DNA of 32,998 nt from DATKZH01 sp964475955 (GTDB lineage: Bacteria; Planctomycetota; Planctomycetia; Pirellulales; Thermoguttaceae), in contig CAYYZY010000076.1 in NCBI GenBank assembly GCA_964475955.1, forward strand, positions 1 to 32,998. The letters run 5' to 3'. The position numbers and the translations under genes were made by a program. Position 1 is the stretch's first letter. Each line of letters opens with the position of its first letter. Below are positions 8,104-16,399 of this stretch, in pieces. Below the pieces are notes generated by a model that saw only the letters and a program-made list of their open reading frames with translations, searched no databases and was not told the origin of the DNA.

Positions 8104-8270
8104 CTTAGCCCCGAAGGGTCGCCAGTCAATAGCCAGGGGCGTCAGCCCCTGGATTAGGGGGTGGCTACACGCTGTAGCCCCGAAGGGGCGACACGCAGGG
8201 AGAGTGGGCCCCGTTGGGGCTCTCGCGTCAATTATCACGGGCGCCCCAGGGCTTACGCCCCTTCGGGGCT
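8104..8270. repeat. Cluster of GCCCC-NNN-GGGGC hairpins
   Basis: Four tight hairpins lie within 140 bases: CCAGGGGC/GCCCCTGG at 8133-8152, GCCCC-GAA-GGGGC at 8177-8189, GCCCC-GTT-GGGGC at 8208-8220, and GCCCC-TTC-GGGGC at 8257-8269. A degenerate further unit is at about 8107-8119. The GAA and TTC versions are reverse complements, so units occur in both orientations. The cluster fills the spacer between the DUF6807 gene and pheT, whose 3' ends converge here, and may also stop transcription. Confidence 0.75.
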
Positions 8271-8307
8271 AGCGGCCAATCGAAGGTTGTCTTCTGGAGA
8301 CGCCGCC

Positions 8308-10713
8308 TCACCCACGCAGGTCGATCCCCTCCGACTTGAGGAACTCCAACAGCGCGCCACGGAACTCGTCGATCTGGTCGCTCGAAAGCGTGCGCTCCCA
8401 GGAGCCGAGCCAGAAGCGCCAGGTGTAGCTCGTCTTGCCCTTGGGCATGCCCCTGCCCCGGTAGGCGTAGAGGAATTCGCGGCGCATGACCAACGGGTGG
8501 GAGAAGGCGTCGAGCCGCTCTCGGAGTGCGGCGAAGCCCCGGGCCGTGTCCCACACCAGGGAGAAGTCTTGCCAGGAGCCGGGGTAGATGGGCGACGGCT
8601 CGTAGGCGACCTCCGGGTGGATCGGCCCGGTCAGCTCGGCCATGGCCAGTTCGAACCAGACGACCTGGCCTCCGTCGGGAGACACGGCCTCGAGGATCGG
8701 GCCGTCGAGCACGCCCAGGCCGCCCACCTTTGCGTCGCCCTGGTGGAGGGCGACCCACCGGTCGGCGATCTGCCAGGGGGCGCCGCCCGCGGCTTGGGGC
8801 CGAAAATCGAAGGGGCCTTGAGCGACGGCCCGGGCGAGGTCCTCGATCGCGCCTTTGACCGCGCGGAGGTGCTCTTCCAGCGGGGGCTGGTTGGCCTGCT
8901 GGAAGCTGACGCCGGCCAGGCGGGTCGTCTCCGCGCAGCCGCCGTCGGCCGAGGGCGCGTAGACGCTCCCCACCTCGAAGAGCCGAAAGCGATCGCGGTG
9001 GGCCCGGTTCTTGTCCACCAACGCGAGCATGTTGGGCACCAGCGTGGTCCGCAGCAGGCGGTTCTGCTGGGCGATCGGGTTGCGAAGGGCCAGGGCCGCC
9101 CCGGGCGCGAAGCCGATCGCCGCCAGCCAACGGTCGTCGAACCAGCCGTAGTTGTGCACCTCGACGAAGCGGTGCGCCGCGGCAAGCACGCGCCGGGCCT
9201 TGTGCTCGATCCGCAGCGGCTCGTTGACGCCCAGCGGCTCCAGCGGGAACGAGGGCATCACCGGCGCGATCCGGTCGTAGCCGTAGATGCGCAATACCTC
9301 TTCGACCACGTCGGCCGGTATGGAAAGGTCGTGCGCGCTGCGGTGCGGCGGGAGCCCCACCTGAAGCCGGTCGCCCTCGAAACGGGCCCGGAACCCGAGG
9401 CCCTCCAGGATCGCGAGCACTTCGTCGTCGGGCACGTCGGCCCCGGCCATGGCGCGGAAGCTTTCCCGCGAAAGGGTGAGCGGCCGGAACTCGTCCTTGA
9501 GGTCGCCCTCGACGGTGAACCGGCTGGTCACCTCGTGATCGACGCCCGCCTCGGCCATCAGCCGCAGGATGCGCGCGGCGGCCAGCTTGACGTTGACCGG
9601 CGGCTGCCCCTTTTCGAACCGCTGGGCCGAGTCGGTGCGCAGGTCGAGCCGCACCGACGTGCGCCGGATCCGCGCCCGCTGGAAATTCGCGCTCTCCAAA
9701 AGCACCTTCGTGGTGGTCGGCGCCACCTCGCTATTGAGCCCGCCCATCACGCCGGCCAGCGCGACCGGCTCCTTCTCGTTCCAGATGAGCAGGTCGTCGG
9801 GCAGCATGGGGCGCTGTTGGCCGTCGAGCGTGGTGAAGGTGCCTTCTTTTCCCATCTTGGCCACGCGGATCGCCCGGAGGCGGTCGCCGTCGAAGGCGTG
9901 CGTGGGCTGGGCCAACTCGAGCATCGTGTAATTCGTCAGGTCGACCAGCAGGTTGTAGGTGCGCTGCCCCAGGGCGTGCAGCCGGCGCTGAATCACCAGC
10001 GGCGACGGCACCGCCGCGGCCACGCGAAACTCGATGCAGCCGTAACAAGGGCAGCCCTCGGGGTCGTCGACCCGGAGGGGGTAGGCCGGAAGGTCGTCGT
10101 ACTCCGAAAGGTCGACCAGGGGAAGCGCCCGCAGCTTGCGCCCGAAGATGGCGGCCAGCTCCCGGGCGAAGGCGTAGTGGCCCCAGAGGTCGGGACGATG
10201 GGTGAGGCTCTTGTTGTCGATCTCGACGATCACGTCCTCGGCCGGGATGAACTCGGCAAGCGGCGCGCCGGGCTCCAGCGACGGGGGGCAATCGAGCACG
10301 CCCTCGTGCCACCGGCTCATGCCCAACTCCCGCGGCGAGCAGAGCACGCCCTCGCTCTTCTGCCCGGAGACCTCGGAGACGGTGATCTTCGTGCCTTCGG
10401 CCAGCGTCACCCCGGCGGGCGCGAACGGCGACTTCATCCCGTGACGCAGGTTCGGCGCCCCGCAGACGGTCGTGTACTGCCTGCCGCCGCAGTCGACCGT
10501 GGCCAACTGGTTCTTCGGGCCGTCGGCCGCCGCCGTGCCGCCGATCGGCTCGACGGCCACGACCTCGCCGACGACCACGCCTTCGACGGCCCGCCGCACC
10601 ACTTCGAACCCTTCCACCTCGGCGGTCGACATGGTCAGGCGGTCGGCCACCACTTCCGGGTCGATGTCCGAGAGGTCGACGAAATCGGAGATCCAGTCGA
10701 GCGATATCTTCAC
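8308..10713 (-). CDS. pheT: Phenylalanyl-tRNA synthetase beta subunit
   Basis: An 801-residue protein, the normal length for bacterial PheT. It starts KISLDWISDFVDLSD and has the EMAP-type tRNA-binding region near residues 40-150 (VVVGEVVAVEPI, CGAPNLRHGMKSPFAPAG). The B3/B4 and B5 regions follow (HRPDLWGHYAFARELAAI, LVDLTNYTMLELAQPTHAFD, GVMGGLNSEV), then the catalytic-like core and a C-terminal anticodon-binding domain ending in TLSSDQIDEFRGALLEFL. With PheS it forms the alpha2-beta2 synthetase charging tRNA-Phe. The start is GTG 10713 with GAGG 9 bases upstream. The frame remains open far upstream into pheS, but that is a shadow of pheS in another frame. It follows pheS by 41 bases. Confidence 0.97.
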   Translation of the reverse strand: MKISLDWISDFVDLSDIDPEVVADRLTMSTAEVEGFEVVRRAVEGVVVGEVVAVEPIGGTAAADGPKNQLATVDCGGRQYTTVCGAPNLRHGMKSPFAPAGVTLAEGTKITVSEVSGQKSEGVLCSPRELGMSRWHEGVLDCPPSLEPGAPLAEFIPAEDVIVEIDNKSLTHRPDLWGHYAFARELAAIFGRKLRALPLVDLSEYDDLPAYPLRVDDPEGCPCYGCIEFRVAAAVPSPLVIQRRLHALGQRTYNLLVDLTNYTMLELAQPTHAFDGDRLRAIRVAKMGKEGTFTTLDGQQRPMLPDDLLIWNEKEPVALAGVMGGLNSEVAPTTTKVLLESANFQRARIRRTSVRLDLRTDSAQRFEKGQPPVNVKLAAARILRLMAEAGVDHEVTSRFTVEGDLKDEFRPLTLSRESFRAMAGADVPDDEVLAILEGLGFRARFEGDRLQVGLPPHRSAHDLSIPADVVEEVLRIYGYDRIAPVMPSFPLEPLGVNEPLRIEHKARRVLAAAHRFVEVHNYGWFDDRWLAAIGFAPGAALALRNPIAQQNRLLRTTLVPNMLALVDKNRAHRDRFRLFEVGSVYAPSADGGCAETTRLAGVSFQQANQPPLEEHLRAVKGAIEDLARAVAQGPFDFRPQAAGGAPWQIADRWVALHQGDAKVGGLGVLDGPILEAVSPDGGQVVWFELAMAELTGPIHPEVAYEPSPIYPGSWQDFSLVWDTARGFAALRERLDAFSHPLVMRREFLYAYRGRGMPKGKTSYTWRFWLGSWERTLSSDQIDEFRGALLEFLKSEGIDLRG

Positions 10714-10754
10714 GGTCGTGTTCCTCTTGGTGTTCCTCCGGGCGGTCTCCGGGT

Positions 10755-11804
10755 TCAGACCGTCGCCGGGAACTGCTCGCAGAAGCGGACGTCGCCGGAG
10801 TTGAACAGGCGGATGTCGGGGATGCCGAACTTCATCATCGCCAGCCGCGTCAGCCCGAGGCCAAAGGCGAAGCCGCTGAACCGGTCGGTGTCGATGCGCC
10901 CGTACTCCAGCACGCGCGGGTGGACGAGTCCGCAGGGGATCAGTTCGATCCAGCAGGTGCCCTTGCAGGTGGAGCAGCCTTTCCCGTCGCAGAGGAGGCA
11001 CCGGACGTCGAGTTCGAAGCCGGGCTCGACGAAGGGGAAGAAGCCGGGCCGGAGGCGCACGACGACCTCCCGATGGAAGACCTCGCTCAACAGCGCCTTC
11101 ATCACGGCGATCAGGTTGGCCACGGAGACGTCGCGGTCGACCAGCAGGCCTTCGAGCTGGTAGAAGGTGTTTTCGTGGCTGGCGTCCATCGCCTCGTAGC
11201 GGAAGCACCGCCCGGGGAAGATCGCCCGGACCGGGGCCCCGTACTTCTCCAGCACCCGAACCTGGTTGGCCGAGGTGTGGGTGCGCAAGAGCATGCCGTT
11301 TTCGAGCCAGAAGGTATCCTGCATGTCGCGAGCGGGGTGGTCGCCGGGGATGTTCAGCGCGTCGAAGTTGTAGTACTCGGTTTCGACGTCGGGCCCGGTG
11401 AGCACGCGGAAGCCCATGCCCTGGAAGACGTCTTCCAGCTCGAGCTGCACGAGCGTGATGGGGTGGAGGCTTCCCACACGGCGGTCGGTGCCGGGCAAGG
11501 TGAGGTCGAGCTTGGGGACTTCCCCCACGGCCTGGCCGGCGGCCTGCTGCTTGGCAGCGTCCATCGCGGCAGCGATCTCGGCGTCGGCCTGATTCTTGAG
11601 TTCGTTGAGCCGGCGGCCGAAGTCGCGACGCTGGTCGGGCTTCAGTTGGCTGAAGTCGGTGTTCTTGGCCAGGGTGGTGATGCGGCCCTTGCGACCGAGG
11701 TAGCGGATCCGGACCTGCTCCACCTCTTGGGGGGACCTGGCACCCCCGAGTTCGGCGAGGAGTTGGTCGCGGATTTCGCGGACGGTATCACCGATGTCGT
11801 TCAC
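10755..11804 (-). CDS. pheS: Phenylalanyl-tRNA synthetase alpha subunit
   Basis: A 349-residue protein. An N-terminal coiled-coil arm (about 1-90) precedes the class II catalytic core with the motif 2 region FRYEAMDASHENTFYQLEG (about 201-219) and motif 3 GFAFGLGLTRLAMMKFGIPD (about 311-330). It activates phenylalanine and transfers it to tRNA-Phe. Between motifs 2 and 3 there is a Cys-rich insert, CLLCDGKGCSTCKGTC, with Cys 269, 272, 277, 280 and 284. This resembles the zinc-knuckle insert of some bacterial PheS proteins, although the fifth Cys is unusual. The start is GTG 11804, with GGAGG about 10 bases upstream. The out-of-frame ATG at 11812 gives only MSK and is unlikely to matter. It is the first gene of pheS-pheT. 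Confidence 0.97.
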   Translation of the reverse strand: MNDIGDTVREIRDQLLAELGGARSPQEVEQVRIRYLGRKGRITTLAKNTDFSQLKPDQRRDFGRRLNELKNQADAEIAAAMDAAKQQAAGQAVGEVPKLDLTLPGTDRRVGSLHPITLVQLELEDVFQGMGFRVLTGPDVETEYYNFDALNIPGDHPARDMQDTFWLENGMLLRTHTSANQVRVLEKYGAPVRAIFPGRCFRYEAMDASHENTFYQLEGLLVDRDVSVANLIAVMKALLSEVFHREVVVRLRPGFFPFVEPGFELDVRCLLCDGKGCSTCKGTCWIELIPCGLVHPRVLEYGRIDTDRFSGFAFGLGLTRLAMMKFGIPDIRLFNSGDVRFCEQFPATV

Positions 11805-12106
11805 TTGGACATGCCTCCGACGAGAAGGGGAAACGGGTATTTCTCGTCAATAATCAGGGACACGTCAAGTGGGATGGGGAGCGGGGGCGCGCGGCGAATT
11901 CTCAAGCCCTCGTGGCTTTCCTGCCCGGCGTTCCGGGGGGGCCGCGCCAGTGGCGACGAGTTCGGTTGGCAATCGGCGTCGAACCGTTTAGCATCTCCCC
12001 TGAACCTCGGCGTGCCCAATACGCGGATCACTTTCCGGCCGTAAGCGGTGGCGTGCTGCCGTGCGGTTTTGGCGCTGGCTTCCAACCGTCGGAAAGGGGC
12101 TTTGTG

Positions 12107-12180
12107 GCTCGTAGTGGCCCGATTCGTCGGGCTTTCCGGGGGACGTTGGAAGGGGGCCGCATGAATGCGGTCGCTACGAA
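12107..12180. repeat. Compound two-hairpin spacer element
   Basis: Two perfect hairpins, GCCCGA-TTCG-TCGGGC (12117-12132) and CCGCAT-GA-ATGCGG (12157-12170), are enclosed by imperfect outer arms (CTCGTAGTG near 12109 and CGCTACGAA near 12172). It lies in the 406-bp divergent spacer between pheS and the symporter. The remainder of that spacer (11805-12106) shows no gene. A 94-codon frame there is not convincing. Confidence 0.6.
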
Positions 12181-12210
12181 CGGTTTCGGCCGAGTTGTGG
12201 GAGCCTTCGC

Positions 12211-13746
12211 ATGGAACTCAACTGGTTCGACGTCGCCGTGTTCGTCGGGTTCATCGGCGCGGTCGTCGCCTTCAGCATGGTCAAGAGCCGCAAGGAGGAA
12301 ACGAGCGAAGACTACTTCCTGGCCAGCCGCGGGCTGAAGTGGTACCTGATCGGCTTCTCGATCGTGGCGGCCAACATTTCCACGGAGCAGTTCGTGGGCA
12401 TGGCGGGCGCGGGGGCGGGCAGCGTCGGGCTGGCCGTCTCCGGATACCAACTGCTCGGGTCGGTCACCATCGTCCTGGTGGCCCTGTTCTTCCTGCCCCG
12501 GTTCCTTCGGGCGGGAATCTACACGATGCCCGAATACCTGGAACACCGCTACAGCTCGGCCGCCCGGGGGATCATGGCCTTCTACACGATGGTCATCTAC
12601 GTGGGCGTCCTGACCGCGGCGGTGATCTACTCCGGGGCGCTGACGCTCAGCACCGTCTTCGACATGGACCTGGCTCTGGCCGTCTGGCTCGTGGGCGCGA
12701 TCGCGGCGGTCTACACGACCTGGGGCGGGCTGAAGGCCGTCGTCTGGGCCGACCTGCTGCTCGGCTCCGCGCTGTTGATCGGCGGGGCCGTTACCTTCGC
12801 GCTCGGTCTTCACGCCGTGGGCGGGGTCTCCGCGTTTCTCGAAGGCAGCGGCGACCGCCTCCACATGATCCTGCCCGCCGACAACGCCGAACTGCCCTGG
12901 ACGGCCCTCTTGCTCGGCCTGTGGATCCCCAACTTCTACTACTGCGGCCTGAACCAGTTCATCGTGCAGCGGACCCTGGCGGCCAAGACGCTCCGCGAAG
13001 GGCAACTGGGAATCATCTTCGCCGCGGCGTTGTGGCTGGTCGTGCCGTTCGCCATCGTCATGCCGGGCATCATGGCCCTGCAACTCTACGGCGACCAGGT
13101 CGCCGCCGCGCCCGACAAAGCCTACCCCATCCTGATCCGCCAGTTGATCCCGGTCGGCTTGCGCGGGTTCATGTTCGCGGCGATCTCCGGCGCGGTGATC
13201 AGCTCGCTGGCTTCGATGCTCAACTCGGCCTCGACCATCTTCACGATGGACCTGTACCGGCGATGCGTGCACGCCGACGCCTCGCAGCGCTTACTGGTAA
13301 GAATGGGCCGGGTGACGACGCTCGTGTTCGTCGTGGCCGGCTGCCTGATCGCCCCGCAACTCGGCGAACTGGGCATCTTCCGCTACATCCAGGAGTTCCA
13401 GGGCTACATCTCGCCGGGCATCCTGGCCGCGTTCGTCTTCGGGTTCGTGGTCCGGCGGGCCCCGCCGGCCGCCGCCGTGGCCGCCCTGGTCCTCAACCCG
13501 TTGATCTACGGACTGCTCCACGGGCAGTACGGCGGCGAAGACGGGATCGCCTTCCTCAATCGGATGGCCATCACGTTCGGATGCCTGATCGGGGCGATGA
13601 CCCTGATCACGCTCGCCCGGCCGCTGGACGAGCCGAAGCCGATGCCGGTGCGCGAGGACTACGACATGCGCCCCTCGCCCTTGGTCGTCTGGCTCGGCGC
13701 GGCCGTGATCGCCGGGGTGGCGGCCTTCTTCGTCGTGTTTCGGTGA
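12211..13746 (+). CDS. Sodium:solute symporter (SSS family)
   Basis: A 511-residue inner-membrane protein with about 13-14 hydrophobic segments. It carries the SSS-family signatures SEDYFLASRGLKWYLIGFSI, then ANISTEQFVGMAGAG in the TM1-TM2 region, MPEYLEHRYSSAARG, YTTWGGLKAVVWAD, and GLRGFMFAAISGAVISSLASMLNSASTIFTMDLY, the canonical TM8 Na-site region. It should import a small solute with Na+. The SGLT-like ANISTEQFVG sequence suggests a sugar or related compound, but the substrate cannot be read from sequence. ATG 12211 has GGGAG 7 bases upstream. It appears monocistronic: a long inverted repeat begins 17 bases after the stop. Confidence 0.93.
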   Translation: MELNWFDVAVFVGFIGAVVAFSMVKSRKEETSEDYFLASRGLKWYLIGFSIVAANISTEQFVGMAGAGAGSVGLAVSGYQLLGSVTIVLVALFFLPRFLRAGIYTMPEYLEHRYSSAARGIMAFYTMVIYVGVLTAAVIYSGALTLSTVFDMDLALAVWLVGAIAAVYTTWGGLKAVVWADLLLGSALLIGGAVTFALGLHAVGGVSAFLEGSGDRLHMILPADNAELPWTALLLGLWIPNFYYCGLNQFIVQRTLAAKTLREGQLGIIFAAALWLVVPFAIVMPGIMALQLYGDQVAAAPDKAYPILIRQLIPVGLRGFMFAAISGAVISSLASMLNSASTIFTMDLYRRCVHADASQRLLVRMGRVTTLVFVVAGCLIAPQLGELGIFRYIQEFQGYISPGILAAFVFGFVVRRAPPAAAVAALVLNPLIYGLLHGQYGGEDGIAFLNRMAITFGCLIGAMTLITLARPLDEPKPMPVREDYDMRPSPLVVWLGAAVIAGVAAFFVVFR

Positions 13747-13762
13747 GTCGCGGGCTGGGTGG

Positions 13763-13852
13763 GGAAAATGGGGTCGGGTCTCATTCTGTCCCGCACGCGC
13801 ATGGGAAGTGTCAGGTCGTCTTCGGACAAAATGAGACCCGACCCCATTTTCC
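13763..13852. repeat. Long inverted repeat downstream of symporter
   Basis: Arms of 29 bases at 13763-13791 and 13824-13852 match with a single mismatch around a 32-base loop. The core includes GGGGTCGGGTCTCATT and AATGAGACCCGACCCC. It could act as a terminator-like stem for the symporter transcript, but it is far longer than needed and has no following T-run. Confidence 0.85.
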
Positions 13853-14025
13853 ACTCCGTGCTCAAGCACGGGCCGAATACCGCCTGCCGCGGAACGGGCC
13901 GTGAACGGCCCTGCGGCAATGCTGTGGTTTTCGTCACAACTTGTGGGTGATGGCAAGGGCGGAGCGTGGGGACGATGGCAGAAGCTAAATCGCCGTGCGC
14001 GATTCCTGGGCGCGCCCGATGCGAC

Positions 14026-14096
14026 TGTAGGGAACGGCCTCTGTGCCGTTCCGGAATCGCCGACGAGCCGGAACGCCGCGGAGGGCGTTCCCTACA
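14026..14096. repeat. Imperfect inverted repeat before the oxidoreductase 3' end
   Basis: Arms at 14026-14054 and 14068-14096 begin TGTAGGGAACG and end CGTTCCCTACA. They agree at about 24 of 29 positions around a 13-base loop. It lies 52 bases past the end of the minus-strand oxidoreductase gene. The rest of the 13747-14148 spacer shows no gene. Confidence 0.75.
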
Positions 14097-14148
14097 GCTT
14101 GTGTCAGCGAATTGCGCACGGTGGTTAAGAAGGGGGGGACGCCGTCGG

Positions 14149-15513
14149 TCAGGAGAGCGTCCAGCCTTCGCGGTATTCCTCCTTGATGTACTTGTTCGCC
14201 TCGGGGTAGTTGGTGAATTGGAGCTTTTCGGCGTCCCACTCGAGAGGCTTTTCGGTGCGGATGGCGATGTTGCCCAGCAGCACGAATTCCGTCAGGTAAC
14301 TCGCCCACTCGAAGTGGCAGCCGGCCTTCTCGCCGCCCCGGCAGGCCTCCATCCATTCGCCCCAGGTGCCGGACCGCCGTTTGAGCGTCTTGGGGACCGA
14401 CTCGAACTGCTTCGCCCGGGCCGAAGGATAGACCGTCGAACCGAGCATCACGCCTCGGTCGCCCACGTAGAGCTCGCCCGAGTGCGGCAGGGGCCGGCCT
14501 TCCAGCTCCTTGGGACAGGGGGGCTTGACGCCGCCGTCGTACCAGGTGATGCGGACCGGGGGCATGTCGCCGCGGGCCGGGAAGTCGTAGGAGACGATCG
14601 AGGCCAGCGGGGCCGTCTCCTCGTACACCTTGGTGGCCGAGGCGTGCACCGCCGTCGGGTAGCCCAGCTTCAGCGCCCGGTACGGCGTGTTCAGGTGGTG
14701 GCAGCCCATGTCGCCGAGGGCGCCCGTGCCGAACTGCCACCAGCCGCGGAAGTTCCACGGGTGGTAGACGGCGGCCCGGGTGCGGGACGACGCCTTGCAC
14801 TGCTTGAGGGCGTAGTGGTCGTCGGGCCACTCGTCCTTGAAGGGTCGCATGGGCGCGGGACCGAGCCAGAGGTCCCAGTCGAAGGTTGGGGGGATCTCGT
14901 CGACGCCCTCGGGCGGGAGCATCCCTTGGGGCCACAGGGGGCGATTGCTCCAGATGTGCACCTCGCGCACGTCGCCGATCGCGCCGGCCGCGATCAGCTC
15001 GCACGTCCGGCAGGCCTTCTCCGAAGTGTTCGGCCTCGCCGTCACCTGCGTCGCCACGCCGGCCTGCACGGCCGCCTCGGTCACGATGCGGCTTTCGTCG
15101 ATGGTGCGCGTCACGGGCTTGACGCAGCAGAGGTGTTTCTTCTTCTCGAGCGTCGCGACGCAGATCACCGCATGCGTGTGGTCGGGGGTGCCGCAGTAGA
15201 CGGCGTCGATCTTGTCGTCTTCGGCCTCGAGCATGTCGCGGAAGTCGCGGTACGTGCGCGCGTCGGGCCACTTGTCGTACGACTTCTTGGCGTAGCGGTC
15301 GTCCACGTCGCAGAGGGCGACGATCTGGAAGCCGGCCCGCTCGCACCCTTGGAGTTGGCCGTGGCCCACGCCGCCGACGCCGATGCCGGCCAACGTGATC
15401 TTGTCGCTGGGTGCCTGCTGGCCGGCGCCCAGCACGTGGCGGGGCACGATCGTGGCGGCGGCCACGCCGGCCGCGGCGCCCAACACTTCCCGTCGAGAGA
15501 CCTTTTCGCTCAT
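14149..15513 (-). CDS. Tat-exported Gfo/Idh/MocA family oxidoreductase
   Basis: A 454-residue NAD(P)-dependent dehydrogenase-like protein. The N-terminus SRREVLGAAAGVAAATIV is a twin-arginine signal (R7, R8). The Rossmann domain follows: LAGIGVGGVGHGQLQGC, ALCDVDDRYA and AVYCGTPDHTHAV. The usual EKP catalytic loop reads CVKP (V131, K132, P133), so the Lys is kept and the preceding Glu is lost. The C-terminal half (WDLWLGPAPMRPF, HPWNFRGWWQFGTGALGDMGCHHLN) is typical of the large planctomycete branch acting on sugars or sugar derivatives. The substrate is not predictable. ATG 15513 has a purine-rich GGAGGAAGGAT just upstream. It stands alone in the window. Some exported members may act as glycoside-modifying enzymes with bound cofactor. 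Confidence 0.88.
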   Translation of the reverse strand: MSEKVSRREVLGAAAGVAAATIVPRHVLGAGQQAPSDKITLAGIGVGGVGHGQLQGCERAGFQIVALCDVDDRYAKKSYDKWPDARTYRDFRDMLEAEDDKIDAVYCGTPDHTHAVICVATLEKKKHLCCVKPVTRTIDESRIVTEAAVQAGVATQVTARPNTSEKACRTCELIAAGAIGDVREVHIWSNRPLWPQGMLPPEGVDEIPPTFDWDLWLGPAPMRPFKDEWPDDHYALKQCKASSRTRAAVYHPWNFRGWWQFGTGALGDMGCHHLNTPYRALKLGYPTAVHASATKVYEETAPLASIVSYDFPARGDMPPVRITWYDGGVKPPCPKELEGRPLPHSGELYVGDRGVMLGSTVYPSARAKQFESVPKTLKRRSGTWGEWMEACRGGEKAGCHFEWASYLTEFVLLGNIAIRTEKPLEWDAEKLQFTNYPEANKYIKEEYREGWTLS

Positions 15514-15980
15514 CCTATCCTTCCTCCAAAATGGTTGGGGTTTTCTCGTGCAAGGAGCGTCCCGGTGCGCCGGTCGCGCTGCGGCGTCGGCACGCGGAAC
15601 GCCGCCCGACGCACGGGCCAGTGTAGGTGGGCCGGGCGCGGGATGTCAACGATTTGGGCGCGGAACGCGGGGCCGCCTTCCGCCTCTGGAGAGGTTGCGG
15701 GGTCTCCTTTCGCAGCATGGCCGCACCATGCGCGCATGCCTGTGGGACGGAATACCATCCCGTCTTACCGGGCTGCGGGCGCGGGTGGCGGTAGGGAAAG
15801 GGGCCCGACGAGGGGCGGGAACGGCGTTGCGGCTCTTTTTGTCCCACGCATTCCAAGAACCGGCCGTCATGCCCGAACAACCCCGTGGCCGTACGTGAGG
15901 GGCCGGAGGGGAGAGGCACGCGCACGAGTTCGGACGGGTACCAGGCAGGCCGTTCCCGTCGTTGGAGGGAGGAGGGTTAA
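15514..15980. other. Spacer upstream of the oxidoreductase, no gene
   Basis: Part of an 886-bp gene-free stretch (15514-16399). It should hold the oxidoreductase promoter, but no convincing -35/-10 pair was seen. It also holds a small hairpin at 15742-15768. The open frames here are short, GC-driven and lack ribosome-binding sites. Confidence 0.5.
15742..15768. repeat. Small hairpin repeat, copy A
   Basis: A 27-base imperfect hairpin around GACGGAATACCATCCCGTC. A related 27-base copy at 22431-22457 differs at about 4 positions. The GC-rich sequence after both copies may be weakly related too. Confidence 0.5.
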
Positions 15981-16109
15981 CCCGCGTTTCTCACCAGCCG
16001 GTGAGACTGAACAACATGCGCCCACATCAACCCGAAGGGCAAGCGAGGCGAAGTGCAAGCCAGGGCCTCGCTTGCGCTTCGGGTTGGTGTGGCTGATGAG
16101 AAATACGGG
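15981..16109. repeat. Nested-palindrome spacer repeat, copy 2 (inverted)
   Basis: Reverse-complement copy of the element at 7941-8070, 129 bases long with the same boundaries and a few substitutions. The inner inverted repeat is preserved with mismatches (for example GAAGGGCAAGCGAGGC against GCCTCGCTTGCGCTTC). From 16110 to the next gene no other feature is clear. Confidence 0.88.
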
Positions 16110-16316
16110 TTAGGAGCAGGGGGCTGGAGTCGAGGGGCGAGGGACGTGCCCTCGGGGAACTCCCAACGGGGCGCTCGCCGCACTCGACTTCAGGCACCCT
16201 CGGACGCTGCGCCTTCCACGGGCTGGGTGAGCCCAGCCGCAGCCCCAGCCCCACGGTTTTCCAGGCCTCGCAGGGTCGGGCGAAGTGGGGTCAGACTGGC
16301 CCTATGCGTTCCAGCG

Positions 16317-16325
16317 TGCTATGCT
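16317..16325 (+). promoter_or_regulatory. Possible extended -10 promoter
   Basis: TGCTATGCT lies about 75 bases before ATG 16400, in the TGC-TANNNT form seen at other starts in this window. No good -35 is present. Confidence 0.25.
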
Positions 16326-16399
16326 GGTCACAGCTTGTCGGCCCCCCGGAATGGCCATGGCGGATCGCGCATCAAGGCTGCTCGACGTCGAGGCGAACC

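Noticed and set aside
8161..11163. 1000-codon open frame on the plus strand opposite pheT/pheS
   Set aside because: It is antisense to two genes with unmistakable family motifs, has Arg/Val/Gly/His-biased composition, and shows no domain. Long antisense frames are expected at this GC content.
10714..11208. 5' extension of pheT into pheS
   Set aside because: The frame is open, but the extension is pheS read out of frame. The family N-terminus begins at GTG 10713 with a Shine-Dalgarno.
11801..12085. 94-codon minus-strand frame before pheS (possible leader gene)
   Set aside because: It has no Phe-rich leader run, no attenuator stem with T-run and no recognisable protein. The in-frame end MSK with ATG 11812 has its GGAGG too close to initiate.
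15383..16113. Several overlapping frames in the spacer after the oxidoreductase
   Set aside because: They run through the 130-bp palindromic repeat and encode its low-complexity translations (TRSASEA-like), a known sign of spurious ORFs.
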